Below are positions 1 through 13,500 of a DNA stretch of 64,000 bases, piece by piece. The notes under the pieces are model-generated. The model saw nothing but the letters and a program-made list of their open reading frames with translations, had not been told where the DNA came from and ran no database searches. The position numbers were made by a program, and so were the translations under genes. The DNA is from Nissolia schottii (lineage: Eukaryota; Streptophyta; Magnoliopsida; Fabales; Fabaceae). The DNA lies in contig QANU01033273.1 in assembly GCA_003254905.1 (NCBI GenBank), positions 190,765-254,764 on the forward strand, given 5' to 3'. Each line of letters begins with the position of its first letter. Within the stretch, counting starts at the first letter, position 1.

Positions 1-616
1 ATTCACATTCACTTTTTGGAAACAAAATGTGAGTGCCAATCAATCAATTCAATTTAGCCCTTCCAAGATTTCTCACTTGGGTGCTTTATACTTGATTGGC
101 CTAAATTCAAAAGTAGCAAATTGACAAAAATTAAATGGCATACCACGTACAGCTAGAAACCACTGAAATTCAGCATCACTTAATAAGTTCCAAATTGTCA
201 TCTTGCATGATAGGATATGAGCCTTTGTAAACCAGTCTAACCCAAAAAAAAAAATAAAAATGCTAATGACAAAAACAATGATGGACCACTAAGCTCCTCA
301 GTTTTATTACCTTGCAATGGGATAATGTTTTTTGAGATTGGTTTCCAATCTATGTTTCATGGGTACTCAAGTTGTTTGTTTTTTAAAAAAAATTGTCTTA
401 CTAATCAAATAATAAAAAAAAAGCACTCGTGTCTCTGACGAGTTTTTGTTAATATTCTCTTTTGCTATTTTTTTTAAGAAAGAATTGAAGAAATATGATT
501 TTAATTTTTTTTGTGCAGTTGGTTTTGTATTAAATATTTACATTAATTATCTTATGATTTTTTATTATATGTAATTTATTAAATTTATATATATATATAT
601 ATATATTCAGTTTTTT

Positions 617-652
<36 letters not shown>

Positions 653-2061
653 CAATACCCGTACCCCTGTTTTTCAAAAAATTTCGTATCCTATACCCGT
701 ACATGTACCGAGTATTGGTACCTGTGCAACTTAGTTTCCAATGGACATATCTAAAATCAGTTTGGCATCCTTAAACAGAGAAAGAAACGTTTTTAAAAGG
801 ATAAAGTAGATGGATATCTTATAAAATTTAGTGAAATTATAGCAACGCTCTCTATTTATTCAGGTGATATTTAGCCCCCTTAATTAATATTGGCCTCTTC
901 TAGTGATATTAGAGCTAGACATCATTTGTTACTAAAGTTGTTTTATTTATTCTTCTAGCTCACAATCGTTTTTCATATTTTACTCATTAAGAGATGTAAG
1001 TGTGATTTACAATTTTTCAAATGGGTTTTTCATTTAATATTATATCAAAAATGTAAATTCTTTTGCCTTCTTCTTAAGGATGCGCAAAGTCATTCTGTGA
1101 AAATGATTCACAATGGAAAAGAAAAGAAAAAAAATAGTAAGACAAGATCATTGCATGCCTGCGTAGAAAGTGTTTGCTAAACTTGATGTTTAAGCTTTGG
1201 TCGTGTTTCTTTATTTGGGCGTGCCGTTGTTTCAAATTGATTTCCTTTACCAATCAAAGTTGCCACTCTTGATATGATCTTTATTCCTCCAATGACCAAA
1301 ATTAATTATATCTTTCTCACTTCCCCTTCTGCACTATTTAAGCTTCATCTTTAACCATGAAAGTTTACATTTAACTCATTATTTTATGTCTATTCGTTTT
1401 TATGTGTTGGAACATCAAGTATTTGTCTGAAAGTGACCCAGAATCTTACAAGATATTCAAAATGGAATTCGATTTCATTTTTTCTGGCTCACAATCGTTT
1501 TCGTATTTCAAGGGAAACAAATTATTCCCCTACAGAAAAACCTTGCAAGATTCTCTTATCTCATTTGACTTCTTTGGGGTATCCAATGCCTATATACGTT
1601 TAAATACTATTAGGCTCCTCTAATTAAATTGAGCTTATCTCGTGGTCTGTATGTGGGTCGCGCTATCAGCATGTTTGCTTTTCGGTTTTAAAAGCTTCAA
1701 ATAATAGTTTTGGCAAAATCTGCTCTTTTGTATATAATATAATCTAGGGAAGCCTTTAACATGTTTCCCTCCATAATGTAATCTTCCAGGGTTTCAGCTC
1801 AGAAGACTTGCTACAACAGTTTGGTTTATTTTATTTTATTTTTTATTTTTTTTAAAATCGATAATTAAAAAACTTTTTTACCTTTCATGATAAATTAAAT
1901 TTCCTTTTTAGACTATTAAAATAAAAAATAAAAATAAAACCTTCATCCCCGTCCTCTCGGGTCATCCCCTTTATCGCATCACCGTCAACCTCTAGTTCAT
2001 TATATGATGCTCATTAAATTTTTTTGTTTAGGTGGAAGGAGATTTGTTCAAAATAGCTTAT
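1..2061. other. AT-rich intergenic DNA
   Basis: No gene or element that I can support. Two (AT)n runs lie at about 587-606 and 622-648. A 73-codon open frame at 1402-1623 has no recognisable motif, and I read it as chance. Confidence 0.6.
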
Positions 2062-3595
2062 TGTTACAATCTAGACCTAACAATATAATATGTATCTCAT
2101 ATGCCCAAGATAAACCAACAAGATGTGAGATCTCAAGATGATTTCGGTCTCTCCTCAAGAACACAAGGCTCGACCTAAATCATCAAGAAACCCCAAACTC
2201 TGAGGCAATACGAGTCCTGCATTTACATACGTAACCGTTGAGGAACTTGTAACCTATAGCTTTTATTAGACACCATGAACATAATTATGAATCACATAAT
2301 TAGCCTCATTATGATCTCGGCTTCAGTTACAAGACACCCCAATGAATAAAACCTGAACCATCTCCTCACAGTATATATGCATTAATCTCATTCATGCTCT
2401 GATAGGTTGTTTGATTATTATCACCTCATACTTACTCATATACTGACTTGGGTGTCAGAGTAGTTTTTGCAGGTACCACCTCTAATGGACAAGGACATTC
2501 CTCATTGTAGTTTTGTGCTCAACCACCCCGATAGCTCTTGGAATTATTCTAAGGTTAGAGTTACAAGTAACATTTGCGTCGCCTGTGGGGACGATTGATT
2601 ACCATTTGTTGTTGTTGTCGTAGTAGTTGTTGTTGTTCTTGTTGTTGGAGTTGGTGTTGTTGTTGTTATTGGTGTTGTTGGTGGTGGTGTTGTTGGTATT
2701 GTTGGTGTTGTTGGTGGTGGTGTTATTGTTGTTGTTATTGATGTTGTTGTTGCTACTGTTGTTGTTGTTGTTGTTGCTATTGCTACTGCTACTGTTGTTG
2801 TTGCTGCTATTGTTGTTTCTGTTGATTTTGTTTGTTATTATTTACTTTTGAATAAACAAGATGATGAACAAAAACAACAATGACTTACGAGTGTCCCTGA
2901 GAGAGGTACCTTAAAAGGGTAGACCCCCCCTTAGGCAACGGAAGCAATACAGGATTTGCAAAATCTTGCGGCTTTGGAGTTTAGCCGACAAGAGGGTTCT
3001 TACCGACTTTCTTGTGACATGAGAGGTTGGGAACAAGAATCCGTATTAAGAAGAAATGATGACCTTCATCATTTGAATCGACAGTGTCTTGAACAGGAAA
3101 TGACTCAAAGGTTGAATGAAGGAAATAATTAGGAGTAGAATCATAATAATGGTGATAGAGAGTTTCGAGTTTTAACTTACTTATTTAGGCCCAATGTTAT
3201 GAGAAATCAGGAACTCAGAGATATATCTCATTCCCTTGATCCAACAATTCCAAGAAGGAGACGAGGATCTTCAATTGAGTTTCAAGGTTCCTCTGAGCTG
3301 GCTGAAGGAAACAAAAAAAAAAAAAGGAAGAGTAAGTGTGGAAGACCCACCTCACAAAGGAAAATACATTAGAATTGAGAATGACAATCCCTTTTTGGAC
3401 TTTGTGTTCCAAGTACTTCTACCTCCTCATTTTATGGCACCTCAAATGGCTTAATTATATGATGGTACTACTGATCCACAGACTCATTTAACAACTTTCA
3501 AGTACAAAACATATTTGGTAAGTATGTCGAATCTCATCAAATGTTGGGCATTCTTATCCTATGTAACGGGGCTGGCTGAAAGGTGGTGTTTCACG
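2062..3595 (+). mobile_element. Ty3/gypsy element fossil: LTR, leader, gag remnant
   Basis: A putative 416-bp LTR runs from TGTTACAATC (2062) to GCAGGTACCA (2477). The same GCAGGTACC ending recurs at 10,848, 33,453 and, on the minus strand, 33,801, so one LTR family is seeded through the window. A leader with a CCTGTGGGGACG motif follows near 2583, as in Tat/Ogre-like plant gypsy elements. Next come a trinucleotide array and a gag-like segment at about 2940-3590. Protease, reverse transcriptase, integrase and the far LTR are absent. The element is broken, has several breaks, and is probably old. Another repeat appears to begin inside its gag near 3590. Confidence 0.6.
2595..2835 (+). repeat. 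Imperfect (GTT)n trinucleotide array
   Basis: About 240 bp built almost wholly of GTT, GCT and GGT triplets, between the leader and the gag remnant of the gypsy fossil. It produces a spurious poly-leucine open frame at 2627-2851, which is not a gene. Confidence 0.9.
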
Positions 3596-6500
3596 CGAAA
3601 TAATTTTGAGGAACCTTTCGACGCTTACACAAAAGAATGTTTAGCAGGGACAAACGATTGAGGCGTTCTTAGGTGAAGAACAGGGGCGTAAGTTGCAAGA
3701 GTAAAAGAGAAGTGTAGGGTGAGAAATGGAAATGTAAATTATTCAATACTGGTCACCAGAGTGACTTTGATTACAAAGCAATCCTTGCTGAAGCGAAGGA
3801 TTAAGTGCAAGTTACAATGAAGAAAATGGGGAAAGTGGTGTCAAGGTTGAAGAGATTGGTACAATTACGACTACTCCTAGGAAAGCAGGAAATGAAATGA
3901 AAAAGAAAAGGTGGTGGCGTACACTGAGCTACCATAGGACTGCTGACTGCCTCTATGGGGACTTACTATGAGTCAATAGGATTGTCAGGAAACCACCTCG
4001 AGTTTAGTCCAGAAGTCCTATATTTATAGAATTTTAGGACTCTCTTCTTCTGATAACCGTTCTTAATTTAGTCGTCGACAGTTACCACCTTCGATCATGT
4101 TCCGCATAATGTGGGCCAATTACGCTTGCATGTGTGACATGACATGCATCGGTTGTCTTTGTCGTGCTCCTTAGCAGTTGTGCTTTCTTCTGAACATGGG
4201 AAGTTACTTTCCCACGGTGGCCATGTCAGATTGGAGGTTATGAATCGTGTTCAAATTTTTTAATTGTTCCCTCCATAGAACTGACTTATTGCCCTAGTTT
4301 TCTGATAAGTCTCAAATTCGATTGCGAGATTAGCCCCACACTAGGCTAATACCATGAAGCGATCGTGGCAACTCTTAGATGAATTGCCATCTTTGTGACA
4401 GTTTCTACTTTGGTCATTTATTGCGGGACTAGCCCCACACAAGGCTACTACCAGGAAGTGACCGTGACAACTCTTAGATGAATTGCCATCTTTGCGAAAA
4501 CTTTATCTTATTCGTTGAACTATAGCATTGACACCTTAGTTGATTAGTGATACTCAAGTCACTTGAGATTTTGTCATTCTTTGATTTTCTGTCGCCATGG
4601 GTACTCCCTTGCGACCATTCTAATAGTTATTCTTTTGTAACTTTTGTCGCCAAATAGTTATTGTCGCGACAGCTCTTATGATGCGACTCATTCTCTAGCA
4701 AGCCTTGGCAATTATTTCTATTGTTCATGGTTGCTAACCTTCACGTTGCCAATATTTATGCCATTCGTGTCGCTAACATTCATTTCGACACGAACTATTA
4801 GTCAAAATTCAATTCTTACTATCTCGCAAATTTTGGCGACCTAACATATGCCCCTCAAGTTCTCACCTTTGACTTTTTTAAATAATGAAAAGCTGGAACT
4901 TTGAATTTTTACACTTTCATCCGGGGGCAATTACAGAAATTTCCATGCCGCTTATGCTTTTTGAGGCTTTTCTTAACCGTCATGTCAATCATTTTTAGAC
5001 GATTTTCGATACCTAACCGTTGTACTTCCCAACCACGACTGATCCCATCTTCACAGTATCCTAAACTTTCATCATTGTTTTAAACACATGGGTAATCAGG
5101 GTCAACTAGGGTAACATAATCTTACCCGTTCTTTCGTCTTCCCTTCTTCATAATATCCCTCTCAATATAAATAACTCATCTTTCACAGTCCTTTCCTTTT
5201 ACTGTTTCATCTTCTTCTACCTCTCGACCCTCCAGCCTTCTTCTTGCAACCTTAAAGTGAACCTCATTTCTCTCTACCTTCTCCATCCTGCCTTTCTAAC
5301 TTTATACCAATGGCTCCCAAGAATGCAAAGGCTTATTCAAGGGCAAGGCTCCCTAGAAGGGTTCCCACAGGGTTCCTTCGCATGGGGTCTCCAGTCCTAC
5401 TGCCCTTGTCCGTCAAGGGGTCCCCTTAGCCTCGGTTGTAAGCCCTACCGCCAATCAGATCAAAGCTAGCCAGGTACTAATTCCCTTCTCCATTTCGGAC
5501 ATCACCTACTGCTTCTTAGGCCTTTTTTCTACCATAGCCGACGCAACCGAAGACTCCCCCATCAATTCATATTTTCCAACCCATAACGAACAACATCCAC
5601 TTATCTATAACCTTGTCGTTTTGGCAGCTTTCTTTCATAAGCCCCAGGTCATCCGTGCTACCCCCAAGAATGGGGAGAAGGAATACGATTTCCAATCTTG
5701 GTTCAGTGGGTGGAAGCCGAGAAGGGTGACTTTTGGAGGGAGATTGAGATTTTTGACTGCCTCCAAATCTTCAAGGAAGATATCAAGTTGGACGTTTCTA
5801 TGATTGGAGTAGTCCTCTAATTTTGGAATATCACGACCAACACGTTCCATACTCCTTATGGAATGGTTTCTCCAACCCTGTTTGAGGTCACAGCGATCAC
5901 GGGGCTCTCCCCTATTAGAGAAGTTATCCACCCCGATATGGAAGCATTGCGACCCGATTATCGACTACTCATCTTCTACCTACAACGCTTTTATCAACAA
6001 TAATAAGGTTCATGAGGAAGACCCAGTCAGCGAAGCTGAGCACATTGCGTTCCTTCATTACTGGTTTCAAAGATGCATCTTTTGCTCTAAAAGTCTGCAG
6101 ATGTTGGGGAAGGGAAGTGACACTTCTCTCCTCACGGCCATGTTACAGGAGGGTAGGAAAGTTTGCTTGGCGAAGCTTATCTTTGCTCATCTATATGGTG
6201 CTCTTTCAGACTCAATCGCCAACATTCATACCGCGACGTCTAAGGTTGCTCTGTCGGAGACAATTTGGCTCTTACAATTATGGCTGAATGCCATTTTCAA
6301 GGAGCACTTATAGTGTCACGCTGGTGGCGACAACGTTTATTCTGGGGTTGCAGGGCCGAAGCTGTGTTACTATCAGCATGGTACAAAGGTTACCAAAGCT
6401 TCCCGCCCAGGGAATTTCACATTCTTTTTCAAACACCTCCATCAAGCAGGAGTAGAGGATCAAGGAGGTGTTGACATGGCGCCTTTCGTGATACGAGTTG

Positions 6501-6900
6501 TAGGACCTTCGTGGTTCACTTGACCCATGGTCCTGAAAGGATTTGTCGATAGGAAAGAGAGTGACCACATTTTGGCAGAGTTCTTCTGCCTTCAACTCAT
6601 TCCGTCGGGTTTCCCTGGTCGCGAAGGTTTGAGGAGCGTTGTATTACATGCCCCGAATCTCGTCGCCAGGCAGTTCGGCCTCTCTCAGCTCATTCCCTTT
6701 CTTCCTTTTATTGATTATAAAAAGGTATTTTGTTGTGCGGAGTTCAATTCCAGCGATCAACTGGCAGTAGCCCTTCAGGGTAACGATCTAGGAAGAATCA
6801 CTTCCACTGTTGTCGCTTTGATTGCAGCTCTTTTATGTCTGAGCCTTTCTACGCTTGGTGGCTCAACTTCTATGCTCAAAACGCATTTTCTTTGAGCGAG
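3590..6900 (+). mobile_element. Repeat with plant-mobile-domain remnant, copy A
   Basis: A second copy of its first 2 kb lies at 30,655-32,553. Shared landmarks are CGAAATAATTT at the left, AAGAACAGGGGCGT near 3680, AAATTTTGGCGACC near 4830, and a coding start resembling ATGGCTCCCAAG near 5310. Downstream, at about 5600-6310, conceptual peptides resemble the plant mobile domain (aminotransferase-like, PF10536): the GLSPI motif, the EAEHIAFLHYW motif and WLLQLWLNA. This domain is known both as a host protein family and as cargo of plant transposable elements. The coding part is degraded in several places, so it is a pseudogene. I see neither clear terminal inverted repeats nor LTRs, so the element class is open. 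Confidence 0.55.
4331..4500 (+). repeat. Tandem duplication, about 99-bp period
   Basis: The block holding AGCCCCACAC and GAATTGCCATCTTTG occurs twice, with starts near 4332 and 4431 and a few mismatches. It lies within plant-mobile-domain repeat copy A. Confidence 0.8.
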
Positions 6901-6999
6901 TGTCCAAATTCAATGTAACATTTTTTTTGTGCAAACACGACCGACTGGATCGAAGTCATAAGAGATTTTGAATTATTTGTTTCAAAAACTAAGGCGAGA

Positions 7000-9735
7000 A
7001 AGGAAGAGAATAAAGGACAAAGAAAGGGACCTGAGAATTGAAATCAAAACAGTGGATTGCACCGCAATGCCAAGGAGAAAGAAGTGTGGAGAAGAAAGGA
7101 AAACACATTGAATACAGGACATGCCCAGCAATGGAGCAAAGGTAGGAAACTATCTCCAAGGAATCAGGAAAGTGGGAAAGTGGTGCAAAGGGAGTTATGT
7201 GAGGAGAATATCAATTGGCTAAAGATAATTATTATTGGCGAGACTTTAAAACTTATTAATCATGTAAAATTATCGGTTAGCATCCTTAGAGATTGGAATA
7301 GGGTTATCAATGTCAGAGATATGGGGGACTACAAAGCAAAAGTCACATTTGAAACAAAAGAAGACATGAAGGAGGCTCTAGAGTGAGGAGGAAACATCTT
7401 TCACCAATATTTCGATGATTTCCAAAGGTGGTCCAATGGAGAAGTTTTCCAAATAAGAACATGGATCGAGTGGTATAGTATGCCACCACAAGCTTGGATG
7501 GAAAAGAATTTCATGAAGATTGGGGATGAATGGGGTGAAATGGTCCAAAATAACGAATCATTTTTGATTTAGAAAGGAACCTCCATGGGAAGTGCTAAGA
7601 TTTTAGTTGACACTCGTCTAACACAGACCATAGACGATTAGGGTAAACTCAAAATTGAAATGCATGAATGGGATATTCTTATAAATTTGCTGCAAAGGAG
7701 GTTAGGATTTAACCAATTATTCTAGATGGTGACAAAAATTTCGCTGGAGTTGGGGCACATGGCCAATCATGGAGAACTTGGCTAGTAGTAGATGCTGGAG
7801 AAGCTTGCTTGTTTAACATTCATGATGTTGGGCAGTGGTGCAATAATGATACACTGGGGGAACGAAACTATTAACCTATCATGTATTCTGAGATGATTAA
7901 TCATGGAAAACTTATTGGTGTACACATTACAATCTGCCACCATATTGTCAACCAATGATTTATATGGTTGGCCCATGTGCACTCACACTGCTACTGTGAA
8001 CAAACATTTTTAATTATCGTGCACAAATATTTTAAACTATCATTTATCAATTCATTTTTAACTGATTCGTGCAAATACTTTTAACTATCTTGCACAAACA
8101 TTCATAGGTACGTGCACAAACATTTTTAACATACTACAGAAACATTTTTAACTAACATCCACAAACTTTTTATTATGTGCACAAACATTTTTAATTATTG
8201 TGCACAAATATTTTAAACTATTGTGAACAAACACTTTTAACTATCGTACAAACATTTTAAACAGTTAAAAATGTTTGTGCACAATAGTTGGAATTTTTTT
8301 TACACAATAGTTAAAAATGTTTGTGTTCAATAGTTAAAAAAATTTGTGCATAACAGTTTAAAATGTTTATGCACAACAGGTGAAAATGTTTGTAAAATGT
8401 CTGTGCACACTAGTAAAGTGGGTGCATGCGATGTGAGAGTGGAAGGTGGATTTTACGTAAGTAATTATACAGTAACACTATTTGGGGTGTACATGTAACA
8501 CGACTCTTAAGAGGGGGGTTGGCATTAATTCTCAATTCTCAACCATTGGGTTTGGAAGGCGTAGGAAGTGGAACAAACTTCAGTATAAGGGCGAACGAAG
8601 CTTGGGTCCTTTCCGAAATAGCAGTACTTAATTTGTGGGCCAACCTCTATTTAACACTATTGAGCCCAATAAGGCGAACACTGATAAAACTTGGGCCAAA
8701 TGCCCAAGCAACTCAATAGGACCCTAATTTCCCATTGGGTTTGAACCCAATAGAATCATTGAAGAGGTGGGCTCTAGTGGGAAGTCTATGTCTACAAAAA
8801 AATGGAGCTAATGAGGAAAGTAACTAAGTAATCGAAAACACAAACCTTGGGACGCATCTCCGGTAAGGTACGGTAGAGGAGAAAACAAAGCTGAAGATTC
8901 GCAGGCTGAGGAAGAAATTGAAGAAGAAGAAGACTCTGATTCCAGAGCTAGGAATACCTTGAGCTTTGGTAAGGGTCCGGAGATTCAAGTTCTTGCAGGC
9001 GAAGAACTGTTGATTAATAACATAAAGGCAAAGCAGCGTTCAAGGAAAGATAAAAGAAAGCCACCACTAAGAAAGCTTAGGAGATTCGAGATAAAGAAGA
9101 AGGCAACACAGGCTGGAGCAAGTGCACTTGTCTCACACGCTTAGTGGCCCCTTGGAAACCGGAGGGATATGATTAGAGGTTGTTTTGTGATGAATTGATG
9201 CGGTTAGCCTCATGGGAAATCTGCAGCAGCTCGGGGTTTTGGCGTGTGAGTTGACCTATGAGAGACCCTTCAAATGTATGGATAGGTTGCGGTTGGTGGA
9301 GAATCTAGAGTCCTATCTGTGGTTTTGCAAGGGTTGACGGTGGTTGTTTTCAATGTCTCTGGTTGAGATTGCAGGGGACCTAGAACAATCTGACAGATGC
9401 ATGTGATGCCATAATGTAGCATACTAATTGAAGCAGGGGAGCCTACAGTCATGAAGTTTTGAGAATATAGCAATGAAGCATGTGTTCTATGTATATTGTA
9501 TTAGTCATTGCTTTGTATTTGAACTATGGTAACAGGACTAATGACCAAGAATGATGTAGTTATTATTGTTGTGTGCGTAAATTTCGGAGGGTTAGGCTCT
9601 TTTCTATCAAAAAATTGTTCCATTGGGTTTGCTCTTAGGTTTTTAGTAAGGCATTTTTCTATCATACGGAATTTTTGTGATCTTTGCCTATTGCTTTTCT
9701 ATAGAAATAAAACCAAATCTATAAAAAAAAAAGAG
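7000..9735 (+). mobile_element. L1-type LINE relic: ORF1 (DUF4283) and A-rich tail
   Basis: Conceptual peptides at 7200-7700 match the DUF4283 region of plant L1 ORF1: an NWLKIIIIGE-like start, VTFETKEDMKEAL, then SNGEVFQIRTWIEWY and PPQAWMEKNFMKIG. In-frame stops interrupt it (for example near 7384 and 7570), so it is non-functional. ORF1-like sequence continues to about 7870, where a repeat array intervenes. Basic, low-complexity coding-like sequence resumes at 8800-9140. Near 9710-9733 an ATAAAACC and a run of ten A residues look like the LINE 3' end. I see no endonuclease or reverse transcriptase, so ORF2 seems deleted. Confidence 0.55.
7989..8420. repeat. Palindromic array of TGCACAAACATTTTTAACTA units
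   Basis: Roughly 25-30 bp units containing TGCACAAACATTTTTAAC are repeated on the + strand to about 8262. The orientation then flips, and the reverse complement (GTTAAAAATGTTTGTGCACA) is repeated to about 8400. The centre, near 8253-8281, is itself close to a perfect palindrome (CAAACATTTTAAACAG then TTAAAAATGTTTG). The array could form a long imperfect hairpin. It splits the LINE relic, so it was inserted or expanded after it. The core resembles the AAAGTTTGTGCAC units at 22.4-24.7 kb. Confidence 0.8.
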
Positions 9736-10043
9736 TAACTATAATATATTTATTAAACATTATTCTTGTGGGTTCTACTTATGATTGTACACAATTAAGA
9801 AAGTATGTTTTGATATTACTTTTAATGGTTGAACAATCATTTAGCATCTATTTAATACATCAATAATACTTAAGTTGTGCACAAGTGAAATACATCCATC
9901 TTGCATCCAATTACATTTAACCTTTATTTTCTCTATCTTTTTCCCTACTCTCCCTCACGCACGTCTTATTCACAAACTTTCATACTCACAGGCACACACT
10001 TTTGAACAAGCAAAACAAACTTTTAGTATTCACAGACACAAAC

Positions 10044-10375
10044 ACGAGAGAGAGTGTGACAGTAACCTTTTGCTATTTAATTACGTGTGGCTCTCATTTT
10101 ATTTTGTTTTTGTATTTGATAATGTTTGTTCTTTTGCTTTGTAAAGTTTTTATCTCTATTTTAAAATATTTGTGTCTGATAGAGAGTGAGTGCACACGTT
10201 TTAGAGTGTCAGTAGGGGAGAATGTGGAGCAAGAGAGAGTGTGTGTTAGTTACTTTTTTGCTATTTAATTTGGTGTGGGTCCCATTTTATTTTGTTTTAG
10301 TATTTGATAATGTTTGTATTTCTGTTTTGTAAAATTTATGTTTCTGTTTTGAAATGTTCATTTTCATGTTTGTCT
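10044..10375 (+). repeat. Two-unit tandem duplication, about 185-bp period
   Basis: AGAGAGAGTGTG, then TTTGCTATTTAATT, then CATTTTATTTTGTTTT and TATTTGATAATGTTTG occur in the same order starting at about 10,047 and 10,232. Sequence identity by eye is about 80 percent. I see no coding function. Confidence 0.75.
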
Positions 10376-10550
10376 TTGTGTATGCCATACCAAACTATAC
10401 GTTGATTGACAGTTGTACGTTGGACGTATTTTCGTTTTAGACCTAGCATTATTGTTAATACATAGTATACAAAAATCCAATTATGTTCACCTTTCTAACT
10501 TAGATTACTTACAACACATTATACTTTTACTTACTTGAACGTCAGAGTGT

Positions 10551-13500
10551 TGTTATGGTTCTTTGTGGAGGTCTCGCATGACACGAAGTTTGGGCCTTTC
10601 ACCCCACTTAGATAATTGACAAAAGAGAGCCTAATAAGGTCCACGTCCACATAAAGGTCAAAACTTTTAGGAGGATAGCTCAACACTCTGATGGTGGGAC
10701 TTATTCGAATAAGCTTTTCATCTAAGATTAGGAAAAACTTCGAGGAATCTATATATCACAAGCTAATAGGTATGCCGTCACCCCTTTTTTCATACCTTAA
10801 CCCTAATCCATCTACTGACTTGGGCTTCAGAGTCCTTGCAGGTACCCACGCTGCCGTCTTGGACATCTGAGGAACTATGGCAGTCAAACGAGCCAACCCC
10901 GGCCGTTTAGGCCTGGCCTGTTTGACCTGCAGGGTTAAATGGATCGAGCCTTAACAGGATTTTACTATTCACAAGCCAGATTTTATATGTTTGGTCCATC
11001 TATTTAATGCAGGTAAACGGTTTAGTCTGCGGGTTATGCCTATTTTACCACTAAATAGGTCAATTTGGCTAATTGACTAAACGGGTCGGGCCTCCACAGG
11101 CTTTTATTATTCATGGGCCAGATTTTGTAGGTTTGGTTCATCCATTTAACTGGGTAAACGGGTCGAGCTCGCAAGTTTGGCTCATTTTAACAACTCTACA
11201 AGGAACCATTCATCACTATCGCTATGAGGAATCATCGGTACCTGCTCTGTACATTTGGTGCCATCAGTGGGATCTAATGCATCCCACGACCTTAGTGATG
11301 GTGATAGATCATTCATCACTGTTCCATTGAAGCCAACAAAGAAGCAACAACAGGCGGAAAACACTGGAAATCTCGCTGATAACCTTCTACTGGATGAAGC
11401 CAACCAAGATACCCACCATCCAAACAAAGAATTCCCAGAACATCTGCCACTAACCCACTCCCATCAAGCATTGGGGTGGAAGGAGATGGAGCAGACGATG
11501 AGGAATAGCAGCAAGCCCTGCCAGACTTAGCCAAGGTTCTCCAAAACTAGGCAGAATAGATAAGACAATTGGAAGAAGCCCTTTAATAGATAAAGCAAGC
11601 TAAGGAGAAGGTGTAGCAACGAGAAGAGATATGAGGAAACACTAAATAGAGACGATAAGAGTCTCAGCACTGGCAAGCTGAGATCCACCGACAAGAAGAA
11701 AACCAAAATAGGCACCTTAAGGAATGCAATGCTTAAGAAGAACGACCGTTGCTAGATCTGGGCTTACGTAGAGACGAGGAGTTCCAAAGGGTGAGGAGAA
11801 ACCCACTGGCCCATCTTGAGGACAAAGGTGCATGTGAACTAACCTACAGATCAACCATGAATCCTACCTAGAAGCAGAATAAGAGGCACATAGAGTGTGA
11901 CATCCTAACATCAAGAAGAGGGAAGGGCAGGGAAATCAACCCTTTTTTCGACAAGATACTATACGGTCTCCCCCTACAGTTTTCGTCACCCGACGGACAT
12001 GGAGCCGTACGGTGGAACGACGGACTCTTAAAATCATCGTAATTCTTTGGAGCACAAGATGATACTCGACGGAGCCTCCAATGCCATCTAGTGTAAGGTG
12101 TTCCCCATCATGTTGAGAAAAGGAACATTGAGTTGGTTTAATGCGCTTTCGCCTAAGTGCATCAGATGCTTCGATGATCTGGAAACAAAGTTTCTGGATA
12201 ACTTGATAATGAAGAGAACCAAACCTAAGACCACAGTAAGTCTCCAAAAAGTAATACAAAAGGATAGGGAGTTGCTGCATAAATATCTCGACTGCTTCTA
12301 TGCTAAATGTGCCTAGATTGAAGGGCCTAACTAATAACCTCCAGTATAGAAGTCCTTTCTCAAAAATTCTATCCAAGCAATTGCCAAAAATTTTAATCGA
12401 AATAAAATAAAGGGTAGAGGAATACTTGTATGAAGAAGAAGGCATGGAGGCAATAAATAGAGACCTATAGAAAGACCCTGGGGAAGGCTCCAGCCACTCA
12501 AGTAAGAGAACAAGCCCTAGAAGGGAAGACAGGTGGAACCAAAAGCCCCTCAGGTAGGTTGATACCAAAAATAAACCCCTCTAATGGTGTCATTAACCCA
12601 GTGGTTTTGTGCGGTCCTATATGCAGAAAAATTATTTCCATGGTCAAAGCCTCTCCGTCAGTATCTAGGGATGGATAGAACATTGTTCTATGAGTACCAT
12701 AACTCATATGGATAGGACACCGACAAATTCATAGATCTAAAATACAAAGTGGAGAAGTGGGTGCGCAATGGACGATTGGAAAGGTATATCCTGGCCAACA
12801 GGAAAAGAACCACTGAAGAAATAGAAAGGGAACATCGACACCTGCCATGAGGCAGCAAGCGATGGACAAAGGAGCTAGAGGAACTCAAAAATCAAGGTAC
12901 CACCCCCATGAAGGTATGACCGTGATTGCAAGTGGCTTCACTAGAAGGTGCCTAACCAGGTCATCAAGGAAATAACACTTGTGAGGTACCCCATGTTGTG
13001 ACAGGAAACCCCAAGAAAAACAGGGAAAGGAAACCCATGCCAGACATCACGTTCACAGCGGCTGACTGTCGTGGAGTGCACCTAACACAAGACGATCCCA
13101 TGGTAATATCAGTAACTCTGGTAAATGTAGAAGTGAAGAGGGTGCTAGTAGACCAAGGGAGATCGACAAATATCATCTCAAACAATATTTCAACCAATTG
13201 GGCTTGTTTAACTCAGAGCTAGAGCACTACCCCAAGGAGTTGGTTGGTTTCTCTAAGGAACGAGTGGTCTCAACAGTTTCATTTCCTTGTACCTAATAAT
13301 TGGAAAAAAAAAACTAGAGGCCAGAATCGAGATGGTGAGTTTCCTAGTGGTGAATAAACCATCAGCATACAACATTATCACCGGGTGGCCCGCCCTAAAC
13401 CACATCAGAGTTGTCATCTCAATGGGGATGCTCACAATGAAATACCTGATAGACACCCAAGAGGTAGAAACGGTGCGGGCCAACCAAGTGGGCACGCGAA

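Noticed and set aside
2627-2851. Open frame encoding an almost pure leucine/valine product
   Set aside because: It is a translation of the GTT/GCT triplet array in a retroelement leader, with no start context or homology.
6265-6895. Frames of 69 and 122 codons downstream of the plant-mobile-domain remnant
   Set aside because: Probably further degraded parts of the same repeat; no independent evidence for a gene.
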